Source of the DNA: Taudactylus pleione
Taxonomy: Eukaryota > Chordata > Amphibia > Anura > Myobatrachidae
DNA length: 64,000 bases
Reading direction: 5' to 3'
Assembly (NCBI GenBank): GCA_031769625.1
Contig: JAUIMM010000550.1
Location: 248,001-312,000, forward strand
Positions 44,060 through 55,112 of this stretch are shown piece after piece; positions within the stretch are counted from its first letter, which is position 1, and the number at the start of each line of letters is the position of its first letter. The notes below the pieces were generated by a model, which did no database searches, was not told the origin of the DNA, and saw nothing but the letters and a program-made list of their open reading frames with translations. The position numbers and the translations under genes were made by a program.

Positions 44060-45420
44060 CGCAGTGTAACATTCATACATGTATAGTTTGTGACACTGTA
44101 AGTGGTAGCAAAGTGTATAATAAATATTGTGACACTGTAAGTGGAAAACGCAGTGTATTCATTAAAAATATTGTGACACTGTTAGAGGAAACACAGTATA
44201 TTTGTTAAAAATATGGTCATACTGTAAGTGGAAAATGCAGTGTATTCGCAAAAAATATTGTGACACTGTTAGTGAAAACGCAGTGTATTCATAAAAAATA
44301 TTGTGACACTTAGTGGAAATGCAGTGTATTCGTTAAAAATATTGTGACACTGTAAGTGGAAAATGCAATGTATTCATAAAAATATTGACACTGCTAGTGG
44401 AAACGCAGTGTATTCATAAAAATTATTGTGACACTGTTAGTGGAAAACGCAGTGTATTTGTAAAAATTATTGTGACACTAAGTTAAAATCGCAGTGTATT
44501 CGTTAAAAATATTGTGACACTTTTAGTGGAAAAATAGTATATTCGTAAAACATATTGTGACACTGTCAGTGGAAACGCAGTGTATTTGTTAAAAATATTG
44601 TGACACTGTTAGTGGAAACAGTGTATTTGTGAAAAATATTGTCACACTGTAAGTGGCAGTGCAGTGTGTTATTCTTATTCATAAATAATTAATCTTGTGA
44701 CACTAAAGGTACCTACACACTTACCGATATTTTACCCGATCTGGCCGATTCTGACGCATCGGAACGACAGATCATGTAAAATATGCCCAAATCGTGAGAA
44801 CCCCACTCATGATCATGATGTGATGCATTTCCCCACTGGTTGCACATCGCGTCATCAGATCTGCCGTGCTGTAGGGCAGATCTGACAATCTGGAACACGA
44901 TGCACTGAACAAAGTGAGGATGCATGACAGATTGTTTGTCTCATTAGACCAAATTGTGTGCAGGGAGCAGCCGAGAGTCACAAAGGAAATCGCTCACGAT
45001 GTCAGATCATGAGTGAATCGGTAAGTATGTAAGCACACTAAGTGTTAGCGCAGTGTGTTATTATTATTCATAAATAATTAATCTTGTGACACTGGAAGTG
45101 GTAGCACAGTCAAATATTCAACTTTTCACTTCTTTCCTCAATTGTGAATAAATGATTACTCTACATGCTGACTACAAGACCACAAAAAGTGCTAAATAAC
45201 ATGCATTATATATAAAACATAATGACATTACTGTAAGTGGTAGCACAGGGTGTTATTCGTATTCATAAATAATTAATCTTGTGACACTAAGTGGTAGCGC
45301 AGTGTGTTATTCTTATTCATAAATAATCTTGTGACACTGTAAGTGGAAGCGCAGTGTGTTAATCTTTTCTTATTCATAACAAAATTTGTGACACTGTAGG
45401 TCATTGATACCGCAGTGTAA
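44060..45420. repeat. minisatellite, about 42-48-bp units, interrupted
   Basis: Units contain ATTGTGACACTGTAAGTGG and a GCAGTGTATTC block. They are dense at 44,080-44,690 and sparser at 45,030-45,420. A MITE splits the array at 44,707-45,035. Confidence 0.88.
44707..45035. mobile_element. MITE inserted in the minisatellite
   Basis: Inverted ends pair at ACACTTACCGAT (left) and ATCGGTAAGTATGT (right). CACTAA occurs directly on both sides. It belongs to the host repeat unit, so the true duplication may be shorter. Confidence 0.65.
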
Positions 45421-45479
45421 TATTTAAAATTGGCACAAATTGGCATGTGTGCTGTACCCCACTTCATTTGTGTTTGTTA

Positions 45480-46080
45480 ATATGGAGAATGATCAGTTGA
45501 GACTTGAGAGGATAGCAGGAACCACATACTAGTGCTGGAGCTGCTGCCAGTGCCACCAGTCATGACGATACTAGTCCATCTACATCATCTACTAAAGCCG
45601 ATGCCAAAGGGCATGCAGGGCTTAAGTCAGGGCATCTAAAAATCAAGAACCAATCTTTTACAGTGGTAAAGAAGAAAACATCAAAGGGAAAGTTAGCTGC
45701 AGAAAGACATAAAATTGGCATTATGCCAGTTTCACCACATGAAGTGGCAAGGAAAGGCTAAGGCCTTGGCCTTTATTTATGACAGGTGGTTCTGCCTCTT
45801 ATGATGATGTAAGCACAAGTGAACATGCTGACATAGAAATCAAGGATGCTTCTCTGGAAGTGCACCAGGATGAGCAGGATATTTGTGTAGCTGATACTAA
45901 TGTGGACGTTGATGATGAGGATGTTGAAGAGGATGTTGATGATGAGGATGTTTATGATGAAGATGTTGTTGGTGAGGATTTTGTTTGTGTAAATTAGGCA
46001 CCAGTGGATGAAACAGTTGTTACCCATGATAAGGAAAAGCCCATTGTCATGCCTGGGTACAAGACCTAAAAACTTGGTTG
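45480..46080 (+). pseudogene. hAT transposase N-terminal fragment
   Basis: The translation parallels residues 15-220 of the 54.5 kb protein. It includes a serine-rich start (GATSHDDTSPSTSSTKADAK in broken frames), GGSASYDDV, then ADIEIKDASLEVHQDEQDIC and a run of acidic VDDEDV repeats. PGYKT aligns with MPGQKT, after which similarity in this orientation ends. The acidic repeat is longer than in the other copies. Confidence 0.7.
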
Positions 46081-47000
46081 TGTTGACTCATCTGCATCAC
46101 CAGTGTGTTTTTTTTGGGAATGTTTAGTTTTTCTTGGCAGATACACTTGCTGGAGAAACTGAAGGAGAAGCCACTGCTGCATCATGTGCCACTTGAACTG
46201 ATAATTTGCTTACCAACAGCTCTTTGCATCTCTTCAGATCTGTATCCATTGGGAAGAAAGATGCAACATCTTCATCCATTCTGGGATGAAAATCCACTCC
46301 TAGCAGTAGCAGCAGGCATAGTGCTCAAGGATTCTCAAGAAAGACACAATGTAAGACTTAAACCTTAAATCTTGCATTTGCTCTGTTTGGCTTGTCCACA
46401 TATCTGTGGTTAAGTGGACAGTGGTACAACAGCATTTTGGAGGCCACTAATTAAGTGTTTTTTAATGTCCCTGTACAGGTTGGGAAATGCTTTTCTAGTG
46501 AAGTAGAACATTTGCAAAGGATTGTTTAACAGTCATTTGTTTCTTGAAAGCACTACTAGTAGTCTTCCTGGTCTGCTTCTGGGATTTAAATCCACTCCCA
46601 GCAGCAGCAGTAGGCATAGCGCTCAAGGATTCTCAAGAAAGACACAACATAAGACTTAAACCTTTAATCTTAAATCTTTCATTTGCTCTGTTTGGCTTGT
46701 ACACATATATGTGGTTAAATTGACAGTGGGTACAACATCATTTTGTAGACCACTAAGTATTTTTTAATGTCCCTATACAGGTTAGGAAATGCTTTTCTAG
46801 TGAAGTGGAATCTTTGCAAAGGATTGTTTAACAGTCAATTGTTTTTGAAAGCACTATTAGTAGTCTTCCTGGTCCCCTTGCGGGATAAAAATCCACTACA
46901 AGCAGCAGGCATAGTACTCAAGGATACTTCTGGGGCAAGGACTGATGTGAATGAGAAAAATATTTTTTGTAAATGCCTCCCCTACTCCTCTCCCTCATAA
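46081..47000 (-). pseudogene. inverted, partly duplicated hAT transposase fragment
   Basis: Plus-strand text such as TGTTGACTCATCTGCATCAC (46,081) and CCACATATCTGTGGTTAAGT (46,395) matches the minus-strand coding orientation of the 2.1 and 54.5 kb copies. The fragment therefore runs against 45,480-46,080. About 300 bp are duplicated: 46,381-46,620 and 46,687-46,925 share CTCTGTTTGGCTTGT, GGTACAACA and AATGCTTTTCTAGTGAAGT. Confidence 0.75.
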
Positions 47001-47697
47001 ATTTGCTTCGGAACCATACAATTAAATTAAATTTACTACCAATCAACCCTTCTTGTCCCTGCCTTCAACTACATACATACTGCAACTCCGTCAGGCCTCT
47101 TGAATAATAAAAACATTTGTTTCCTGATGTGCCATGTTGTAAGTTGAACTGACACATGTTTGTGCCGCCCACTGCTGCTGCTTAGCAGAGTCAGCCAGCT
47201 AGCTTGGTGCAAATTTTGGGCCTAAACCAGATGAAAACAATATTGTGAGGTGATCAAAATTGACTGGAAATGAGTGGAAATTAATGTTATTGAGGTTAAT
47301 AATACTGTTGGAACAAAAAAACAAAACAAATGACAGTATGTCATTTTAGCAGATGTTATAATTAAAAAAAAAAAAATCCAGATCCAAAACCAAAACCAAA
47401 ACAAGCAAGGGGTGGTTTTGGCAAAACCAAATCCAGATCCAAAACACAAGGAGACTCAGATCCAAAACCAAAACATGGGGGTCGGCGCACATCTCTACCT
47501 AAAATTTATTAATATCTCCATTTATGATTATGAAATTGTTGTGTTTATGAAACATTCAATGATTCATTTGAAATATTAGTATCTATCAATATGAAACCCC
47601 CTAAATGTGTCTGGTTGGAAATGAGATTAGAGCAGAATGCTAGGGTCGTGTGTATTGCTTTAAACATATACACAGAACAACATCAGCATTAAGGCTC

Positions 47698-48025
47698 ATT
47701 ATTTATTATTACCATTATTATTACCAGTTATTTATAGAGTGCAGACATATTCTGCAGCGCTTTACAGAGAATATTTTGCCATACACATCAGTCCCGGCCC
47801 CGGTGGAGCTTACATTCTATATTCCCTATCACATGCGCACACACATACACATTAGGGTTAATTTTGTGTTGGGAGCCAATTAACCTACCTGTATATTTTT
47901 GGAGTGTGGGAAACCGGAATACCCGGAGGAAACCCACACAAGCACACTCCACACAGGTAGGGCCATGGGAATCAAACCCATAACCTCAGTGTTGTGAGGC
48001 AGTAATGCACAGTCTGTGCTGCCCC
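47698..48025 (-). mobile_element. tRNA-headed SINE
   Basis: On the minus strand it starts with a tRNA-like head containing a B-box-like GGGTTTGATTCCCAT (about 47,966-47,980). The central part, GGTTTCCTCCGGGTATTCCG, resembles the conserved V-SINE core. The tail ends GCAGAATATGTCTGCACTCT followed by TAATAATAAT-type repeats near 47,700-47,730. A second copy is at 59,971-60,306. Confidence 0.7.
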
Positions 48026-48297
48026 ATTATGAACTGGAAATAAGGGATACAGTAAGTGCTGATGTGACTTCACCAAAGTGTATTTGCAAAACACATACCT
48101 AAAGCTGGTTCTGTACGAATCTCTCTGTGAGTAAATCACAGGATGATTTAAAGAGTTGGGCAGATAGCGGGCACTCTTCACCACAGTGGCATAAGAGCAA
48201 TGCGACACCAGACAATTATCAGGGATGAGATTTAATTTATATCTAGTGTTCTAAATTAATTACCTACAGTAAGTACTGCTCCCAACACATGTAACTC

Positions 48298-48637
48298 TAG
48301 AGATGTGCACTGATCTTGTATTTTGGTTTTGGATCTGGATTCATGTTTGTGTTTTGGTTTTGCAAAACCACCCTCAAGTGTTTTTATTTTGGTTATGGAT
48401 CTGGATTTTTTTAAAAATACATATTTTTTTAAAAAAAAAACAGCTAAAATCATAATTTTTGCAATACAAAATCTGAAATTCAGATTTAAAATCCGAATTC
48501 CAAAACGCTGAACTACCAGAACCGTGATTCGGATTTATCCGAATCTCCTCAGGAGATTAGAACGGCAACTCGGATTTGTATGAATTCACAAAAATGGGTG
48601 GATATAGATTTCTGGAGATCCAAACCGCACATCTCTA
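48298..48637. mobile_element. hAT-derived MITE, 340 bp, exact TSD TGTAACTC
   Basis: The ends TAGAGATGTGC and inverted TAGAGATGTGC are identical. TGTAACTC flanks it exactly at 48,290-48,297 and 48,638-48,645. Its left part (TTTTGGTTTTGGATCTGGAT) is shared with the larger hAT copies at 22.8, 47.4 and 54.5 kb. It looks like a deletion derivative of that family. Confidence 0.9.
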
Positions 48638-48889
48638 TGTAACTCCCTACAGCACTGGCCAGAATCTCCCCCAAGTCATTATGTGCTCTCTCCTGATGTT
48701 TTTCTCCACTATATACTGTACCAGATGAGGCTGCTAATTGAAATCTGGCAAAAGCTGCTGCTGCTGCTAAAGGAGCCTAGGAAATTAAACTTATGTGGAC
48801 CAACAGGAAACTATTGTTCATGGTGTCACTTTCAAACTCACAAGGAGCAGTAGGTGGGAGTTCCAGTCAAGATGTCAACATTTAGAATA

Positions 48890-49440
48890 TCTACTATATA
48901 AAAGCAAAAATTTGTCCTTCTGTCTTTCTATACAAATCCACAGTTTACAAGCCACAATCGTGAAATTTTACATTCGAGCGAATTAAAACACGGCGGAGGC
49001 AACTGAAAATTTTTTAAATTGAAATTAATTACTGTTAATTTTTACTTAATGAAAAACCACAATTTTTGCATAGCATTAGCCCTCTACAGGTCAGGTACGG
49101 AATTACAAAAGGATTTAGCTTATCTACTATTTTTTCTTTTCTATCTTCTCTACTATATCAAAGCGATAATTTGTCCTTCTGTACTTCTGTCTTTCTATAC
49201 AAATCAACAGTTTACAAGCAAAGATCATAACATTTTACATACGAGCGTATTAAAATACGGTGGAGGCAACTAAAACATTTTTAAAATGAAATTAATTACT
49301 GTTAATTTTTAATTAATTTAAAACCAAAATTTTTGCTGGACGCTCATTGTGGGGCCTCACAGCCTATGGGTAGGGCCTTAGAGCAAGCGTTATGTGTTGT
49401 CATGTTTTGTCATGATCTTAATGTTTATTATCGAAGAGAG
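48890..49440 (+). mobile_element. Helitron-like 5' end, two tandem copies
   Basis: ATCTACTATATAAAAGC is followed by a TTTGTCCTTCTGTCTTTCTA block at 48,890, and a similar block recurs at 49,148. Both copies continue in parallel for about 180 bp (TTACAAGC, TTTTACAT.CGAGCG, GGAGGCAACT, TTAATTACTGTTAATTTTTA). TC starts and CTGTCT-rich 5' ends are common in animal Helitrons. The helicase fragment downstream supports this. Confidence 0.5.
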
Positions 49441-49478
49441 CTTTAGCAGGCTTTGCCAGCATTCTCAGCTCTCTGACT

Positions 49479-49774
49479 ATACCAAATTACGCAACCATAT
49501 TTACTTCTTTCTTTCAACTGTGTCAAAATGATGACTTTGCAAGGACCCTGCTGTAGTGTGAGCAGCCAAAATATTACACATGGAATGCTTTTCCCAAAGT
49601 TTGTCTGCACAGAAAACAGGGAGTCACTGTAGATGGTCATCCTGGTATCAGAGCAACAGAAGCTCTTGGCCGTGTTTACACTGTACATCCTACAATTTTT
49701 GAATGCTTCTATCTCCGAAGTTTGCTTTACACAATTACAGGTCCTACTTCCTTCGAAGACCTTAGGACTGGAAT
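49479..49774 (+). pseudogene. Helitron helicase fragment
   Basis: The plus-strand translation reads TIFTSFFQLCQNDDFARTLL, then a TAG, then YYTWNAFPKVCLHRKQGVTV, DGHPGIRATEALGRVYTVHP and ECFYLRSLLYTITGPTSFED. This is the segment just before the helicase core in animal Rep/Hel Helitron proteins (YYTWN, ALGRVYTV, ECFYLR, GPTSF). After DLRT the frame shifts. The 133-aa minus-strand frame covering this region is a shadow. No Rep motifs or 3' hairpin were found. Confidence 0.8.
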
Positions 49775-50083
49775 GGGGAAGTTTGTCACACTTTTCGTGA
49801 GGCCTGCCTAAGGAAAGCTTGGTTGGAGGATGATGTGTAAACAAACATTCTTAAAATCCCAGGTATTCCAGCTAGTCGACAATAAAAATGATGACACCAG
49901 AATGTCATTGTGTTCTGAATGATAGATAACATGTTGTCATCCACAATGTCAACATAATTTTTTGACATGTTCAAAATGTCAACATTGTGAATGACAACAG
50001 TAACAATGTTGACACATTCAATTACAGTTAGGGTTATGCTACAACAAGGGTTAGAGTTAAGGTCAGGCTGCAATTAGAGTAAA

Positions 50084-50455
50084 GCTGGCCATACACCTGC
50101 ACAATTTCGGTCCGATTGTCGATGGGTCATAAGATGGTTCTTGTGAAAATCGTGTATTTTTTTAGTAAGATGAGATCCGGTGCATGCTACCGCAGCTCTT
50201 ATAATTGGATCTTATGATCAGATGCGCAGCACATCTTGTCCATCATATCATGTGCAGATCGTGCCATTTATTTAGTCCATACGATCCATCATGCGGCAAT
50301 TCAAGTAATTTCAATGACTGTTTCCCAATGAGTGCGTGAAGCATAGGATCGTATGACAGATCCTGTGCTAAGAAAAACAACAAATATGCTGCCGGCTTCA
50401 GGGAGTCGGATGGGGTGTCATGTGTAAATGCTGGTCGTGCAGGTGTATGGCCAGC
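50084..50455. mobile_element. MITE with 19-bp perfect terminal inverted repeats
   Basis: GCTGGCCATACACCTGCAC at 50,084 is exactly complementary to GTGCAGGTGTATGGCCAGC ending at 50,455. The 372-bp interior has no coding frame. The flanks are TAAA and ATTA, so no clear duplication is claimed. Confidence 0.8.
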
Positions 50456-50489
50456 ATTAGGGTTAGGCTACAACTAGGTTTAGGGATAA

Positions 50490-51565
50490 GGCATGCTTGC
50501 CTACCCTCCCGATTTCAATGGGAGCTTCCCAAATTAAGATGGGAGCTCCTGCTACCCCACACGGTATAAGCAATCTCCCACTTTCCCCACTGCCCTGCAG
50601 AAAATCCTACCTGCACATGTGCGATGGGGCCCAGGCTTCTATACAGGAAGACGCAGGGGCAGGGAGTCAGCTTGCTATGGATTCCGGAGATGCCTCCCAG
50701 GTCCTCCCCCTGCACAGCTGACAGTCACATGGGCCACACACTGACTACTTGGAGAGACTGATGCTCCCATCATTCCCTGGCCTGGCCAGGCTTCCCAGCC
50801 ATAACGGAGGACAGCTGGAGGAGGAGCCGACGCCGACCTGATGGAGGAGCTGTGTGAGTGATCAGAGCTCACTGTAACTAGCAAGAATCATGGATGTCAG
50901 TGCTGCAGAAGAGGTGAGGGTATCTATGAGAGAGAGAATGTATCTGTGTGGTCTATTAATGTGAATCTGGGTGTATGTCTGTGAGGGGGTTCCATTAATG
51001 TGAATCTGTGTGTGTGTGGGATCTATTCATGTGAATGTGTGGGGGCAGGTTCTATTAATGTAAATGGGGGGATCTGTTAATTTGAAAGAGGCAGTGGGAG
51101 ATCTAGTATTAATGTCAGTGTGGCAGGGCATAGATATTAATGTCAATTTGGGGGCTAGGGTGTCAGAATATAGTAATATGTTATCTGAAATGCTGTGTGG
51201 TCATTTATATATAACAAAATTGAAGGTTGAAGCATTTTATTTAGAATGGTTGTGGAGGAGCATTTTCTTATTTTGTCCAATTTCCTCTTGCCCCCTTATG
51301 CCCCTGTCTCCATATGGAAATGTACTGACAGCAATTTGCCTCCATTGTCAGCAATACAGAATATTTTGGTGACTTACAGTGATAAGTGTTTACATAAAGT
51401 CATTGTAATTAAATTTGGTCTAGAACACACCCAATTGGCAATGGATATGCCCATAGGTGGATCTAGACATGCCTTTGGGTAGTGCTGGCCACGCACCTCA
51501 ATGGTGCGCTTGCGACTTCCGTAAATGATCTCCCTGAAACTACTTTTCAATAGTAGGCAAGTATG
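50490..51565. mobile_element. possible non-autonomous element with GCTTGCCTAC ends
   Basis: ATGCTTGCCTACCCTCCC near 50,493 has an imperfect inverted partner, AGTAGGCAAGTAT, near 51,552. Internally there are GA/GT-rich imperfect repeats at 50,920-51,110 (TCTATTAATGTGAATCTG). The start resembles a block at 15,703. Confidence 0.4.
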
Positions 51566-52290
51566 GGTTAAGGTTAGGCTGCAGTTAGGGTTAGGCTACA
51601 ATACATTTTAATGTTTGCCTAATAAATGTCAGATTTTATTTTTAAATTGAGTGGGATATAAGTTAGACCAACTCTAAAGATCTCAATAAAGTGCCCTCTT
51701 TTGGAACATTTTATAGTGCTATGTTAGTTCTGGGAGTGCCCTGGTCTGAAGATGTGAGAGTTAGGAAGCACTATCTTTCCTAAAAGTGGAAGATCAAAAG
51801 ACTAAACAATATTATAGGTGTGCCAGAGCGTATTTCTACCCCTATTCTCTTCCTCACATAGTGTCAACATTTCAAAAGACAACAACATATTGAAATATAT
51901 TATTATTGGGTAAAACAAAATGGTCTCTATAAAATTGAATCTTCTAGATTATCTACATGTGAAAAGTGTGTAACTGAGGCTGTTAAATTGCAGCCATTTA
52001 CAGAGCTTGTATGTTCCTAGAAAGTAATATATTCTCATTTTTGCTGGAGTGCGCCAACATAAATTCTAGATAATCGTGCACCAGAGCTACAGCAGCAAAT
52101 TAGCGACAGCTTCAGCTATACCCTTGCATGGAAAGTAAGCTCAATGCTGTATATTAACACAGGAGAGAACTGAATTTAAAATAGCTCCTTTTCATAAATG
52201 GCATCCAATTGTGAAAAAAGATTGGTTGCTAAGGTAACTTCTCCACTGGTCCACGTCTCCATTTTTTACACCGTTTGTTATATCAACCCC

Positions 52291-52330
<40 letters not shown>

Positions 52331-52390
52331 TTTGCCCTCCCATAGTATTGAAAGTTTGTTATTATTCTAGAGCTGTGAACTGTACTATAC
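51566..52390. other. no gene seen; (TAT)n microsatellite
   Basis: AT-rich flank. A pure (TAT)n run of about 43 bases lies at 52,288-52,331. Confidence 0.5.
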
Positions 52391-52397
52391 AGTAGTG

Positions 52398-52837
52398 GGG
52401 ATGTAGTCGGCAACCTGGTGTGCGGGATGCCGACAGGTCGGGATCCTGGCACCAGTATCCCGACCACCGGCATCCCAAAGGTAAGGATCAGGGTGTTAGG
52501 TGGAGGTTAGGCATTACGGGGAGAGTTAATGTTAGGCAATGGGTAGGGAGTGTTAAGATTAGGGTGCAGGGAGGGGGAGGTTAGCGTTAGGCACTAGGGG
52601 GGGGGAGGTTAGGTTTAGGCACCGGGGAGGGGGTGTTAGGTTTAGGGTAAGGGAGGGGGAGGTTAGGTTTAGGCACTAGGGGAGGAGGTTAGGGTTAGGC
52701 ACCACAGGAGTTAGGTTAGGGGTTAGAAAAATACTTACCATGATTTCCTATGGGTGTCGGGATTCTGGCTGTCGGGATGCAGCTGTCGGTATTCTGACCA
52801 GCGGCATCCCGACAGCTGGGATTTCATACCCAATCCC
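52398..52837. mobile_element. MITE with GTTAGG-rich interior, 7-bp TSD AGTAGTG
   Basis: AGTAGTG flanks it at 52,391-52,397 and 52,838-52,844. The ends are GGGATGTAGTC and inverted GGGATTGGGTATG. Both arms hold repeated GGGATGCCG and CGGCATCCC motifs. The centre (52,500-52,720) repeats GGTTAGGNTTAGGCACNGGG, which looks telomere-like but is the internal repeat of this element. Confidence 0.7.
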
Positions 52838-52890
52838 AGTAGTGTGCTATTACATTAAGCACATAATATTGAAGCAAGACCATGCATACT

Positions 52891-53503
52891 GGGCCTGATT
52901 CAGACCTGGACGCTATTTGCGGACGGTCGTTCCAAAAAAGGGGCAGGCTATTTAAATTGAGCGCTCGCTCTTTGCGGTTTGATGACGCCTCTATGTCTGA
53001 GCGAGCGAACGAAAAATGTGCTCGCTATTTTGTAAAGACGCCCCTTTGCCGTTTGCATCACACGTCATCTCCGGTATTTATTAGATTAATCGGGTACATC
53101 GAAAGGCATCTGAACTGCTCCCAGTGCATGTGGTATGTTTTTCTTTCCCCTAATACTGCGAGCTATTTAGGCTAAAAGACCACCAAGTGACGTGGTCGAT
53201 GATGCTCTTTTACTAATTATGCACTCCCATTAAACGCCCTTTTGACCGTTAGGCACGCCTGCGTTCGGATCTCCACTCCCCCGTTTTCAAGCACCTTCCC
53301 CTGTTACCACCCACAAACGGTACATTCTGTCAATCAAATTAGCAGCCCCTCGCTGTTTTGCGAGCGCATGATTTCCGACCGCAATGGCTGGTTTGCGCAT
53401 GCGCATTACGACCCATACGCATGCGCAGTTGTGCGAACATCGCTCAGAGCGAACGAGCGGCCGCTTACGAGCGGCCGCTTACGAGCGGCTCTGAATCAGG
53501 CCC
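52891..53503. mobile_element. MITE, GGGCCTGATTCAG ends, TSD ACT
   Basis: The ends GGGCCTGATTCAGA and inverted GGGCCTGATTCAGA are identical for 14 bases. ACT flanks it at 52,888-52,890 and 53,504-53,506. The interior differs from the 20.9 kb family. CGCTTACGAGCGGC is duplicated in tandem near the right end. Confidence 0.85.
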
Positions 53504-53506
53504 ACT

Positions 53507-54468
53507 GTACTTGTTAGGCGGAAGTGCTCTATTGGATGGAATAGGTAGGATAAAGTAAATCGTTCTATTGCAATAATGACCTGTACAGAAAATGGGAACA
53601 TTTTGATTTTTAACAAGATTTATACTTTAACAAGTTTAAGGATTATACTGAGGATCAGGAAAATGTATAGGTAAAGCGAAGACATTACCAAGGCAATCCA
53701 GGAAAATGTGCACTTACCTTCCATAAATGTAGTAATAATATTAATCAAATTGGTAAGAAAAGTACAAAATTCAGATTGATCAGATTCAGTCACAAACCAA
53801 ACCATTCTACAAGCTTATACTGTAGGTTCAATTTAAATACTTGACTTAAACAAACAAAAAATATGTGTAACATTGTGTGACATCATGGGCCCATTTTTGG
53901 GCATACGCACCCACTTCTACAAGAACGGGCAAGGACAAGTGGGCCAAGATAGTGGTATCTGTGGGAATACAAAGCATAGAATATGTCAGTGGGAGGAAAT
54001 GGGGAGATTGGTGCAGTCCACTAGGTACACCGGTACCCCTGCTATAACAGCAGCAATTCCAAAAATGTGTTTTAAGGAATAATATATTTAAATGACATTC
54101 AAAAAGTGGAAAGGGCACATTTGCATAGACACTCCCGATTTAGCCGGCGGCTGAAAAGCCATATTCTTCTGCAAAGGGAGTTGAGTTTTGCTTGTCAAAC
54201 ATGACGGCATAGAATGGGCCTTGGCTTCTATTTTCCATGACATGGCATTTACACCATACATAAACACATTCTACAGTAAAGTCCATATTTAGGTCCATTT
54301 CAAGCAATATACGAACCAATAAAAAAATTCAAATATAGAATATACTGTAATGAATAATGTACTGATGCCCTCCAATCTCACAGTTAAATTAAGACATTAA
54401 TGCCCTTGGATAGAGATGCATTTTAAAATGTGGGCATCTCAGTAGGAAGCAGATCAGCCACCGCATAA
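53507..54468. other. no gene seen
   Basis: AT-rich flank without recognised repeats; short chance frames only. Confidence 0.4.
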
Positions 54469-55112
54469 GTATAAAGTAGGGGTGTGCACCGGCCACTTTT
54501 CGTGTTTTGTGCTTTGGTTTTGGATCTGGATCTTTCTTCATGTTTTGGATCTGGATTGGTTTTGCCAAAACCACCCTTCCGTGTTTTGGGTTCTGGGTTT
54601 TGTGTTTTGGATCTGTATTTTTTTTTTTAAAAAGCATAAAAACAGCTAAAATCACAGAATTTGTTGGTTTTTCTGCTCCTATGCTATTATTAACCTCAAT
54701 AACCTTAATTTCCACTCATTTCCAGTCTATTCTGAACACCTCACACCTCACAATAGTGCTTTTATGTCCAAAAGGTTGCACCGAGGTAGCTGGATGACTA
54801 TGCTAAGCGACACGAGTGGGCGGCACAAACACGTGACCCATCTTGGCGTGATACTGCAGTGGCAGACAGGATGGCAGTTTGAAAAACTAGGCCCCAAACT
54901 GTACATAATGCAAAGGAAAAAAAGAGGTGCAAGATGGAATTGTCCTTGGGCCCTCCCACAAACCCTTATGTTGTATAAACAGGACATGCACACTTTAACA
55001 AACCAATCATTTCAGCGCCAGGGTCTGCCACACAACTGTGGCTGAAATGATTGGTTCGTTTGGGCCCCCACAAAACAAGCTGGCAATTAATGTGTCCCTG
55101 CACAAACTGGCT

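Larger units (their letters stand above)
43363..47497 (+). mobile_element. old hAT copy, 4,135 bp, TSD 7/8, rearranged
   Basis: The ends are TAGAGATGAGCG and inverted TAGAGATGTGCG. The flanks are CATAAAAT (43,355-43,362) and CCTAAAAT (47,498-47,505). The left end resembles the promoter end of the 54.5 kb family (a CCGAGGCGAGAACCGAG block, GAGGCAAAACATCATC). The right end resembles its other end. The interior has two minisatellites, a nested MITE and two transposase fragments in opposite orientation. Confidence 0.85.

Noticed and set aside
47966..47990. tRNA gene
   Set aside because: A-box- and B-box-like parts belong to a SINE head; no cloverleaf with a proper anticodon arm could be formed.
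49443..49844. 133-aa minus-strand ORF as a host gene
   Set aside because: It is the shadow of the Helitron helicase fragment, which is clear on the plus strand.
52500..52720. Interstitial telomere repeat
   Set aside because: GGTTAGG motifs are irregular and lie inside a MITE with its own ends and flanking duplication.
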